Assembly: GCA_037576195.1 (NCBI GenBank)
Contig: CM075102.1
Span: 17,170,745 to 17,234,744 of the forward strand
Reading direction: 5' to 3'
Length of the DNA stretch: 64,000 nt
From: Phytoseiulus persimilis
Lineage: Eukaryota > Arthropoda > Arachnida > Mesostigmata > Phytoseiidae
In this document: positions 52,928 through 64,000 of the stretch, one piece after another
Layout: each line of letters starts with the position of its first letter
How positions within the stretch are numbered: the stretch's first letter is position 1
The notes under the pieces: model-generated
Seen by the model: the letters and a program-made list of their open reading frames with translations, nothing else
The model's database searches: none
Told to the model about the DNA's origin: nothing
Translations under genes and position numbers: made by a program

Positions 52928-53140
52928 CCAGGTGTGCGCTGGCTGTGAGTGATGTTCGGCTATAAACCCATCACTTGGGCTATCGTTCGGGTTTAATTAC
53001 CTCACGATGACTCGAACGGGAACGTGCTCGCATCGCTTCGATCGCTTGCCGAGACTCTAACCTGACCTTACACAAACACCTCGCACTGCTTCGGGTCAGG
53101 TTGCCGGCGGTGTGCTCGCGTCGCTTCGCTCGAACCTACC
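52928..53140. repeat. Dispersed repeat, copy B, with internal duplication
   Basis: The first ~110 bases match the segment at 38507-38633 in ordered blocks (CTGGCTGT, GTTCGGCTATAAACCC, GTTTAATTACCT, GCTCGCATC). A ~20-base piece built on GTGCTCGC then TCGCTTCG occurs twice, at about 53023 and 53112. AACCTGACC and GGTCAGGTT at about 53058 and 53094 form an inverted pair. It is probably a remnant of an interspersed element of unknown class. Confidence 0.4.
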
Positions 53141-54135
53141 GGCGACGAGATGTCCGGGTCCGGTAGCCGGGAAGTTCTGAAGTGAGGGTTTTTTCCCGTA
53201 GGAATCTTCAGCTTGATCCTGGAAGTTCTTTCTCCCACCGAAATTCGCGGATGACGCAGGTCTGAAAAACGAAGAACATGAGGTTGTCGCAATTCGGTCT
53301 CGAAGAGCGCGCTCTGTTAGGAGTGCCAATTACCGAAGAGAGAGAGGCTCCGAAGAAGAGGTCGAGCCTCTCGGTCGGCCCACCGGCCGCTTTCGAGATC
53401 TCCCAACATAGCTTTCTCTTGAAGTTGAGAAGTCAAGCTCAAGCGTTCCCTCTGAAACGGCGTCCCTTCCTAGGTGAAGACAGAACGCAACTCTTCTCTG
53501 GAATGAAACCGAGAACAAAAAGAGCGGTTGAATACTCTTGTGAATCATGAGCAACACTTGAAATCGCTGTGGAATCCCTGACTGCAGCAAAGAAGGGCGG
53601 CTTCATTTTTGCCTCGCTTCTAATCCATATCTCATTCATTTGTCGCGGAGTTCCTCCCAGACACAGCGGACGAGAACATTGAATATTCAGAGCGAGTTGC
53701 GAACGAGCACACGTTCTGATACACGTCTCTCTATTCCCAACGGCCCACCTACCCACCCGCCTACCTTCCCACCATTCTGTGTGCGCGTGTGACCAGGGAA
53801 CGCGTTTCTGTACATATACATGTCTGTAAACGTCTGAATATGAATCTGCACATCTGCGTCTGTCGTACCGTCATCAACGAGCGAGTCTGGCATACAACAT
53901 GACCACAGTTCGCCTTCCCGCCCAATCTGTCTGTTCCCCGGTTGAGCACCACCGACCTACACATATTGTGTAATGCACGACGCAAGTGATGATGTACGCG
54001 GTTGGCAACAACGTGCACACGGGAAACTCGGAGGGGAACGGGCACGAGCGAGAGCTTGAGTGGATGCGAGAGAAAAATAGAAAGAAAACCATCGATCTCT
54101 GCGCTAAGCCCGGATAAGCTAGGCGCTCAGCATTG

Positions 54136-54167
54136 ACGTCGTCGTCGTCTTCGTCGTCGACGTCGTC
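54136..54167. repeat. GTC-rich trinucleotide microsatellite
   Basis: About ten GTC units with one TTC and one GAC interruption. Confidence 0.85.
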
Positions 54168-57100
54168 TAGTGGGCGTTGGCAACGAGGGCGGCAGCGACG
54201 GCTTCAGCAACGCTCCGGACCCAGAGGCTGTGATCCTCATATAATATGGCCGCGGTTTACTGGCGCGGAATAAGCTCACCGCCAGTCGCCTGCCCGTCCG
54301 CCTGCCTGTCTGTCTGAAACCTTCCTCGGGTCGGTTCGTTCGTACGTCCGCTCGCCATCCCGCGAGCTTGATTTCTGTAGCTCGGTCGGTTCGGCCGTGC
54401 GTCTGCGCGGGGCCTTGCGTCGACACGACTCTCGCGACGCGATGCCTTCTCCGGGACCGCTGGCGGATTCGACGCTTTCTGTTCGTTAGCTCGGCAGCTA
54501 TATCGATACACTTCGCTGCTCGCGGAGACTAAATGGATCACAGACCGATCGACTCATCATTGCGTGGTAAACCATATGAGCCGCGGAGGGGTTCGGCGAA
54601 CGCCAGTCTACCTCAATCTCTGACGGGTCTATCGTTGATTGAATGAATCGAGAATCAGGTTGATAACTCGCGGCAATAACTCTGTAACGCCATTCCTGAA
54701 TGATGGCCTGCCACCTCCGCATCGATTGAGGCATCTCATATCTCGCAATCAGGTCCGGCGGTCGACGAAGTCCGGCTCCACAAGAGACAGCTCTGAGAAC
54801 TCGGTAGCGTGGCGAAAACATTTTAGGAAGGTGACGAGCATTCGCTCCGACCGAATCGAACTTCGGTCAGGCATCCAGGAAGCCGGGACTGTTTCGTAGT
54901 GCTTCCCGCGCTCCTCCTATTGCGCGAGTGTGCCCGCGTACCCCTCGACTGGGATGATGGCAGGAATTCACATGAAAAGGAGAGCACCGCATCCGGAGAG
55001 TGAATCGTTTGGCAGAGTAGCCTGTCAGCAACCCATTTCAGGGTCTCTCGGCAACGACATCGGCGTTAGGAGAGTTCGCCTGAAGTTCAGCCGGGTCCAA
55101 GGCCGGGGAAGTGAGCAGGACACAAAACCTGCTCTCTGTTTGTCGGAGCTAGCTCATCGATTTCTCGCAAGTCCGGGGTCGCTCGGTTTCTGGGGTTCTT
55201 CATCGTACGGAGCTCATCGAAAAGCCGTTGTTCACCGTCTCCTCGGCGCTGCGTCCAGCAAACTCCTCCATTGTTGACACTCATCCTCTTGAGATAGAAG
55301 CTCCGACTCGTAGCTCAAGATAGAAGGGTATCACACCGGCTTCCCTCCAAAGTTTGCGACCAGACCCATGAACTACCCAGGCTCTGGGGGCAAAGTTCAT
55401 AATTCCTGTCGCTACTCAAGTGAGTACTCTTCAAGCTTTCGTAAAGAATGGGTCCCGCGCTCGGGTTTGTCCCGCGTGGAAAGAGGAACCCAGATCGGAA
55501 CGGATGTCTAGAAGGCATCGTGGCCTATGGAATTCCAGCGCTCGCTCTTACACTGTCATCAAGCCTACGTTAGCCAGCTGCACTTCTGCAGGTTTTCGCA
55601 GCGCCGCGGTGGCGCGCGCTACTCGAGAGATTCCTCCGGTGGATGCTCCGCTGACTCCATTTCCCCCTCAATGAGCTCTGGCTCGTATCGATATGAGCCT
55701 CACCAAACTGGGAGATCTAGTTCTCTGAAGGGACACGGGTTGGCGGAAGGCTGAAACGAGCGGAGGAAGAAGCTGAGATCAGAAGAGAAAACAGAGGGTG
55801 CGAAGAAGACGGATCTCAGCAACCAAACAGACTCCAAGACTCGAGCTCTTCAGCTCGTTATTGACAGCTGCTGCCCCAGGCGTCTACCGAACGCTGCCTC
55901 GGGCTGTTTGACGCCGTCGAGGCCCGCTCCCCAGGGTGGGATTCTTCCTCAATAATACTTCCTCACATCTCTGCCTCGAAAGTTCTCACGGTCCCCGCAG
56001 CCCCTCAGACAGCCCCTGAGGATCACCACGCTTCGCGAGCTGGACCACACGGCCACGCGGCTGCTAGACAGCTTACCGGCGACCGGAAGCTTCTGCGGAC
56101 CTCAGTGTGTTTGCTCACTGGAGCATTTTTGCTCCGGAGCCTCTTCGAGGTCACCTCATTCACTAGATGTCGCAGCAAAGTTTCTGACGGAGCATCATCA
56201 ACGGCTGAGCGCTCGCTAGGTTGTCTGGCCGTTCCCCCGAAGTCCTCGAAAAATTGACCCGAACGATCCCGCCATGCGTAACCATATCGGTTCGGAGCAT
56301 ACAGGATGCAGACTATCAAAAACCTCAGAACTCTGCCTCGGACATATGGTACAGCAAGGCGGGGACACACGTCGAAGATTTCCAGCGATGCCTCGGCTCT
56401 CCGACGGACCCGCGCCGGAATCAACCCGGTTATCGTGTCGTTTCTAACCCGACCGCTGCTTTCTTGCAACTCTGTGAATGGATTACCAGCTTCCGTTCCC
56501 TTCTGGGGAGCCGGGGAATAATTCCACGCAGCCACCGAAATAAAAAAATAAGAAGAGCCTGGAAGTCGAGAGAGAAGAATAATGGCAACAAACCGAAAAA
56601 GGAAGATTTGATGCCTCGGTATGTGATAGTGTCTCTTTCATCTTCGCTTATCTCCGGAAAGCAGACTCCTTAGCTTTTCCCTCTGACGGCCGACGTCCTT
56701 CGTCCTGATCCTGGCCATCTCTTAGCTCGAGCCACACTGTTTATGGGTTCCAGTGGGGCTGGTTGTGGTCGTTGTGGTGGGGGGAGGGCCGCGCCTACTC
56801 AGTGAAGACGGGTTGGAGTGCGGGGGCACTGCTGGAAACGAGGACTAAGGGGAAAATGTGAGGGCGAGGGAAATTAGGGTGAAAAGGCGTAGAAGGATAC
56901 CATGAGGAGAAGCGGCTCTGTCGTGAGCTAAGCCGCTGCCGTACTCCTCATTAGCACCCTTCTTCTGGCCTCCCACTTGCTGATAGCATACAAGCGAAGA
57001 TAAACACGATGAAATTTATGGTCTCTCACAACATGTGCTCCTGGGTTCGCGCCCTCCGTCTGTCAGTCGGAGCCTGCCCCGCAAGTGCGTGTCGCTTTCG

Positions 57101-58529
57101 CTGTTCTGATGTAGGCAGTGTTGCTGTCGTCGTGACTGTTGGTGTTATTGTGATAGAAGTTCTCGATGTTGTTGTTGGCTGTTTCGTTTTGAAAGAAACA
57201 ACACCGCCAGCCCCCGTCCGGCAGCGCGCGGAGCATCAAGGAACAAGCCAACGGCACGTCGGGAGAGAAACGGCCGAGACATGATAAGAACTATCGAACT
57301 CACAGCGTGTGCGTTGCCGAACTCCAGCTGCATCAAAATGATGCGAGAAATGTTTTGGTGCCAGCATCGCGATGCCGGAGCATGTCGACAATGCCAGTGT
57401 ACGGCAGGTGTCGCCTCGGGGCCACGTCATTCAAGAGGACAGATGCATTAGGCACACATGGCAGAGAGCATCTCCCGTCGCCCATCCACGTATGATGGAA
57501 AAGAGCAACCGGGAGGAGATCTGTTATGTGACATCCCGTTCAGAAAACATTGCTGAACCTCTTATATTATGACGTTTTAAAGGTCAGCCCGGCCGAAGAT
57601 TTCCTTCCTTAGGGTGCGTCGGTCAAATCGACTCGGTGCGTCCTCCCATCCTCTCCCTGAGCCACAATATGGGTGAAACCCTTGAAATCAGCCACGGCCT
57701 TCCCCCTCCCGCCCGATCTGGGAGGAGGAGACTCAGTACCAGTGGCATGATTGCATGGCTCGTTGAGCCCCCGTTTCTTCGCCACCCTGTCCCTTTGAAC
57801 GATGTGTCTGATGTCGCTTACGTCACTTGATCTGTTCCGATGGGATTATTGACTCAGATGGTTAAGACGGTGATGAAACAGTCTGTGACGCTCAGCAGTT
57901 ATCCGACACGGAGCGGAACGGCAGGAATCTTGAACAATGTCAACACCATCTCACCCGAATGAATAAGAGTCTCCATGGCGCAATAACCCAGATTCAGGAT
58001 CGAAGGACGATGTGGACATCCGTTGAAACAGCGCCGAAATCGGTCAACCCACACGATTCGAGACCTCAGAGTTCTAGTTATGGACCGCGTATGCCCACCA
58101 GCCGTCATCGAACGATTCTCAACGCAAGCTGTGCGCCAGGTTCCGGTAGATCGGGATCAGGGGTGGAGTGAGCATCCTTTTTTCGAATGGGACTATTTTG
58201 GAAAACTCGTTGAGAACAGCGGCTGCTCTCCTCTGAGGAACCACGCTTGTTCCATCCAATCGGAATGTAGTCGTCGAATCTGAACTCGGATATCTTATGA
58301 TTGGAATGCATATCGGCGTTGATAGTTGACAGGTTTCGTGGAAACGGCTTGAACAGAGCGCCAGCGCGCCGGGATGCTTCAATGGACCCTCGTGCCAGGG
58401 AATAGTCAAGAACCTCTGGTAAGAACTCGTTTGTTCCGGAGAAAGCTTGCGAACATCCAGGCCGACTCAAAGTTGAGTTGAAGACACGCTGACGACTGTG
58501 AGTTGGGTCGATTGGTAAGACTCAATTAC

Positions 58530-58760
58530 AACGTGAATAGTCCATCCGCTGCTCTCAGAATCCGTATCGCGTGATCGTACAGCTCTCGAGTGCCGGAACA
58601 GCTTGTAGAAGCTTCCCAGGATCAGCGGCTGGTAGAATGGCATGAGGTTCACGATCCCGATTGTCCCCTCCTTCTTATGCTCGAACCTCAGTTGCAACTC
58701 ATCTCGAAACATGGAACAGCACGATCTCGCAGGAAGAGACCTTATCCAGCTGGTTTCATT
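58530..58760 (-). pseudogene. Unidentified coding-like fragment
   Basis: On the minus strand this stretch reads as an open frame with strongly coding-like third positions and contains GTIGIVNLMPFYQPLILGSF followed by a basic segment. A consensus donor, AAG/GTGAGT, lies upstream on the same strand at about 58827, but the frames immediately 5' of it contain stops, so any exon there would be tiny or broken. I do not recognise the family. It could be an internal exon, a decayed receptor gene or chance. Confidence 0.2.
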
Positions 58761-61700
58761 CGGAACTCGGAGCCAAGCATCATGGAAACGCTTCGGAACC
58801 GTCGACGATAAAACAATCGAACTCACCTTGCATAGCATCTACCGACTCCAGCTCCTCTTTTCACATTTTACGGGCACACTCACAGGAGCCGAGTGGCGGA
58901 CAACAATGCAAAACGGGCTCCGAAATGCGAAAAAATCTACCGCCGTTACTTGTCCTTCCCGGAAACTCCTCCTTGCCAGGATCCCTTCCGGTAATTAATG
59001 AAACGGGGCGCCATGCGAATCGCTGCTCCCCTTCGGAAGTTCCGGCTTTCTCCTTCTCTGTTGTCGGCTGTTGTCGCTGCAGTTGTTCCTCTCACTTCGG
59101 CAGGTGGTGAGCTGCAAGGCTTGATTGACCGATTATGTAAAGGAGAAGCTACATACTTCGTATTTACACCCGCGAAGCGGAGCATATTCCAGGAGTAACT
59201 TTTGAGGAGTGGCTCGAATACGAGGCCAGGCGGCGATGTCGTTGGAGCACGATAGCGAAATAAAGATGTTACTGCCCCTTCATTCACTGAAGTCACGAGA
59301 GACCTCTGAAGGCGACAGCTCCGAAGAAACGAACAACTCACCGTCAAGTATCCAATTTAGTTATCACTGTCTATTCGTTATTCGATTAGGTGATGAAAAA
59401 TGCTCTTGTTTTCGTCCTCCTCATTCGCTCTCAATAGCTCATTCGCTGTCGTGATGTGCAAGTGGGAGCAGTATCTTATCTCAGCGCTCGAGCTGAGAGA
59501 ACGTCTACGCCGGGCAACAGAATCCGAGAATCCGGCTCGCCTTTCATTCCTTTGTTCCGCCGTCGTCCGTCTTCCTGTCGATGGCTATCTCCCATATGGG
59601 AAATAACGGTGACCTTGATCGTGAATTGTACAACGCTCGCTCGCTATTAGCGTCCGTGAGACTGCGAACTGCCTTGCGCTAAGTGAATTATTCCCCATCA
59701 GCTCTACGTACCACGCGTTCCCCTTTGGGCGCCGAATCGTGCAGCGCTCGACCGCCTCAGCATCGACCTTTGCGGTGCATAACGAGTCACGGGGCGCAGC
59801 CCACGAAACCGCTCTGTCGAGAGGCGTTACGGTTGAGGCGAACGATGGGAGACATCCTGTGAGCCATTCGAGAAAAGATCCATGAATGTTATTCAACAGC
59901 CCATCAACGAGAGCAATCCGCTTCAGCCTGGAGCCTGTGCCGAAACTGAACCAGCTGATTTCGAGGAGCTCTTATTCTCAGAGAACCCTCAGGAGAGCAT
60001 CCGATTCTCTGCGGCAGTATCTTTGGCCTCTCTCTTCTCAACAACAATGGCTGCGACGTTGCTTCAACCTGACGCTTCTGAGAAGTCGCTCTTTCTCACA
60101 ACCGTCGTGTGCTCTCGGAGTGCATGCGGCGTCGGAAGTGAGGCCGCACGAATTCCCTCCATCGCAAGCCTGGTATTTGTCACTGGTGCTCGGCCAACAG
60201 TCTGAGTCCTGGTGACACCTTCCCGCGCTCGAGTCTTCTCCACCGAGCAACCAACAAACTCACAATGGAATGTTATCAACGCCTCGCCGATATTACGACA
60301 TGCCGCTGTTTTTCTGAATTCCGCGACTTTGTTCCCATGATAGAGTTCCGCCAGCGGTGTTCGGGAAAATGTCCGAATCACCTGCGCGAAAGAATAATCT
60401 GCGTCAAGGTCATAGGCTATTAGGGAGCTAGAAGGCCTGGAACGCCATCAGTATCCAGCCAGCGAGCGAACAACCAAACTAGCAGACGCCGCACCTCAGC
60501 GCTGAAGTTCATCAACTTGGGTCATTGTTAGTTTGACAACAGTTTCGCAAACGTTTCCGGATGATGTCATCCACTGAACGCGTCAAGTTTTTCTCCGTCC
60601 CGACGCATGCGTCGGTGAGGTCATTTTGCGTCGGGTGAGGAACCGAGAGAGCATGCAAGCCGGCCATTGCTGCTTATGGCCGTTGTCGATCATCCCACTA
60701 GCGTAAGTGCGCGAGTGTCCTGTTCCGGGATCAACCGAAGAAGCAAACCCGGCGGAAAACATTCTCGTTGGACGGACGATCTCAGACGCCTCGAACCCTC
60801 TTCCGGATACTCTCGGGCCTGTCGCATCGAGCATTCGTATGGGGACGATGTGTCCTCGATGCGTTTTCGGCGCACAAACCGGTAGATACATGGTGAACTC
60901 TCTCATTCTTGAAGGACAAAAAAACTCCTTTCCATGCATTTTGGGGATCAGAAGTCGCTTCTCTGGAATTAATCATACGAGTGCACTTCCAAGTCTCACG
61001 GAAGCATATGGATTCATGGGGAGTCCTCTCGTCGTTCATAAACGATTCGAGGTTGTATCGTACCCATACAGGCCTTCCGACAGGATTTTGGATTCGGGCA
61101 GCCAGATGGCCACCCCATACCGTCGAAGAAAGAGCGGAAATGTGTGGCGATAATCCCCAATGGAGCAAGGGCCCTCCGGGACACGGGTGGGCCCTTGCTT
61201 CCGTTCTCTGCCAGGATCGAGCACTCGTGAAAATCGAGCGCCGCTCCATCGTGTCTCTATGATTATATCAAGTCTGATTCCCGTATTGACTCAGTCAGGA
61301 GCCCCATGTCTATCGATCATCCTCAGTTTCAGGAGTTCGAAAGGAGTTCTAGTGTAGCCTGAATGGAGTGATGTGACCCGATACTTTTCTCAGATTGGAT
61401 GGCTCATCGCGTTATGGCTGTTTGCTTCGCAAGTGTTTCCATCCGTACCCGTCCTCTTTGTACCGTAGGTTCTGAGCGGAGCAAACGTTTACTTCCCGAG
61501 ACCCGACGCGGCAGTGCAAAATATTCAAACGTCATCAAACGCTTTCTCTTTCCCTCCGACGTTTGTCTTCTCGGATGCGGGATTCCCTTTGTCTGTGTGG
61601 TGAATTAGTCAACAAGATTCGCAGGCCGAGGCAGCGGATGGATAGGCTGTCGGTAACTTTTCCGCGAGTCTAAGTCTTTCGATGAGACCAGGCTGAGGCA

Positions 61701-64000
61701 ATGAGACTTCTCGACTCGCATGTCTGCAGGAAAAAACAATTTCTCCCAGATCATCGGACCCGAACGGGCGGCCCAGAGGCCAAGCTTGTGGCGAGAGACA
61801 GAACAAAAAGAGCATCCGCGCCCACCCGGAGTTCACAACTGAGAGCAGCCGGATTGTGTTTTTCGTCGGAGAAGTAGCTCTCTGACTCGGAATTCACGAG
61901 AAAGCTGGGAGGAATGCACAATTCCAAAAAACTCCGGGTATGTGCTGTCGGACCCTGGAAAGGAGGATTCTGGTATCGGACTTGGTCGCATGCATTTGAG
62001 ATGTCAAAAGATATTATATCATCCAGCTCGGGATCGCGATTGCGCGACTTTTTTCACTAGCTCCACCGACACAAACATCCACTGTATTACGTTACTCCTT
62101 CTCCCATTCGCGAGAAAAAAACGGTATATCTTGAAGAGGGGGATGATAGTCAACCTGCTTCTGATTTGTGAAGCAACGGTAGCGACATCGGTTTGGGACT
62201 CGTGTTTGTGATGATTATGATTCATTCGTTCATTGGGCGAACAAGGCTTAGAGGCTCAGACTCGCATCGTGCCAAAATGAGGAAATATCGATTTACGTAC
62301 GTACATCGACCCCCACGTCTTTCAACACTCGCTAGACTGATGAGAAGAAAACCAGTGGAATGTCACGCTCGAAACATCCACACGCCCAAAAGCTCCGTCT
62401 CAAATGATTTGTCGCGAGGCTATCCCGCGGAGGAGAAGCCACGGGTCCTGCTGCCGCTGTTGACAGAACAGTTCAGGCTGGTCTTGTCGCAATAACATCT
62501 CCGACATCCCGACATACTTGGTAGCTCCTGAAAAACGCGGATAGTCACTTGGAGACTCCGCCAAACCCTGAGCTTCCTGAAGTATTTCAATCCGTATCTG
62601 GGAAGTTTCGAAACATGAACTTCGGTGGCGTCGCCACGGTTCCCTTGGGCTGTGCTGTATCCGATATGAGGATGGGGCGATTCCCCATCTTCTGCGCTCA
62701 GGAGTCAGGCCTCTCGCATGTTGCGAAGTCAGATGAGCCCTCTCCCGCAGGAATCCATCTCCTGACATCACGGACAGCGTTCTCTCGATCGTGCCAAACA
62801 TCTCAATCGGAAGTAATATCTGTGTTAATACTCCTGCTAGCATGTCACACGATTCACCGGGAAATTGCCAACTCCCTGACCGACATCGCGATATCGGTCC
62901 TCCCGTATCCTTCTTCGGTGGTTAGAGTTCGACGGGAGTTGGAATTCTCCTCCTCCGCTGCTGGAGCTTGGGATGTTGACGTGGCCGTATACTACTCTGC
63001 TACGTTCATGCCCATGTTTGGGTTTGCCCATGTGGTTGTCTTGTTTGCTTGCAACAAACTACCTTCCGTCGCTCGGTTGAAGACAGCCCCTTCGACCAGG
63101 GTGGAAGGGGACTCCAGTCTGCGACCCTGGGTGCTGGAAGGTGTAGGAACCGGTTCCCTGAATGAATGCTCTTGTTCGTTTGATTGAGAACAGCAGTCTC
63201 ATCATCATTGGAGAGCTGGGCTCGCGAAGGACAACGGATCTCCCTGGAGCATTCAACTCGCCACTGGGGGACGAGTAGCTTCCGCTCCCTCAATTGCTTC
63301 AATAGGTTGTTGCCGAGAGCGTTGACGACTTTCCAACGATCTCAACTCTGGGCGGAGATCGACGACTTCCTGCTCGACGAGCCGGCCTCTTTGGGCAGCG
63401 AAAGTCGAAGAATCGGCGAGGGGACCTCGCAAGTCTATAACTTGCGGCCTGGATCCTCGTCGGCTGCGTCGGAAGCGCTGGTCGCCGACACGTGATCCAG
63501 GTGGAAATGTTTCGAACAGCCCATGCGATGCCTTTGTTGATGAATCAGCCAACGTCTGCTGAGCGCATTTCATGCAGTGCGCCCCTCGGGCATCCCAGAC
63601 GGCGTGGCGTCGCTCGGGCAGCCCAATTACGTGTTGACTTCTCTGAATTCTGTACGATGTAACCGGAGTCACGTGAGCTCGAAATACCCGAGGGAGCTCT
63701 TGGGAGCTTTCTTACTTACTTGCCGAACGAAGCCCTCGTCGTGCACATTTTTTCTGAACCTTCTCTTTCCGTTGAACTGGTATTCCATTCATGTGCCAAC
63801 GGTGTGAGGCGCTCACTCGGAAGTATCGTCCATTGGAGGAAGACGTGATTGATCTCCAGAAACTGAGAATGAGTGAGAGAAGATTTGAGAAAAATGCCCT
63901 GGCTAGAGCATGACAAGACTCCATCGGTAATACTCGCAGTTCGACCCTCTCAAGCCTGAGCCGCCTTGCCTCCGAGTACTTCAGCTCAGGAGCTTGTCCA

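Larger units (their letters stand above)
53150..64000. other. Intergenic DNA with scattered coding-like fragments
   Basis: No gene could be assembled. Coding-like pieces occur on the minus strand at about 58530-58760 and 60265-60381 and on the + strand at 59102-59263 (see findings). The frame at 62549-63187 (+, 212 codons) is the longest here but has no recognisable domain and overlaps other open frames on both strands. Confidence 0.4.

Noticed and set aside
62549-63187. 212-codon + frame as a gene
   Set aside because: No domain and no splice or start context. About one frame of this size is not surprising by chance, and other frames on both strands are also open here.
63428-63446. 7-bp perfect hairpin
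   Set aside because: Arms this short are common by chance and nothing nearby gives it a role.

Overview
The window looks like nuclear DNA of an invertebrate, most likely an arthropod. It carries one clear spliced protein gene with short introns (104-210 bp), about balanced GC, several microsatellites and non-autonomous DNA-transposon remnants, and no bacterial-style operons. The single confident gene is a Kekkon-like (LRR + Ig + one transmembrane span) receptor. Its compact introns and the roughly 50% GC would suit a mite or other chelicerate, but that placement is inference and the window has no decisive marker.

Layout. 1-10.6 kb: no recognisable gene, only simple repeats. 10.6-10.9 kb: a GC-rich minisatellite-like patch next to one copy of a ~45-bp unit that reappears downstream. 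15.1-18.7 kb: a nest of mobile-element remnants. It holds inverted arrays of the ~45-bp unit, a 515-bp hAT-type MITE with an 8-bp near-perfect target duplication, and two further inverted-repeat elements. 18.7-41.1 kb: no confidently recognised gene; one copy of a dispersed repeat lies at 38.5 kb and its partner at 52.9 kb. 41.15-44.7 kb: the Kekkon-like gene, + strand, five coding exons encoding 724 residues. Just upstream of its start codon, in the same exon, are a 7-codon uORF and a minimal ATG-TGA uORF. 48.08-49.09 kb: a foldback-type element whose inverted arms contain tandem ~15-bp units. 49.1-64 kb: no confident gene, but several short coding-like fragments (50.2 kb +, 58.5-60.4 kb -, 59.1 kb +) that may be decayed genes or exons I cannot assemble.

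Most open reading frames in the window have no recognisable domain, occur on both strands at once, and are what chance gives in DNA of this base composition. The main non-gene theme is recurrent: three or four unrelated inverted-repeat elements all have arms built from short tandem repeats, the architecture known from Foldback-type transposons.
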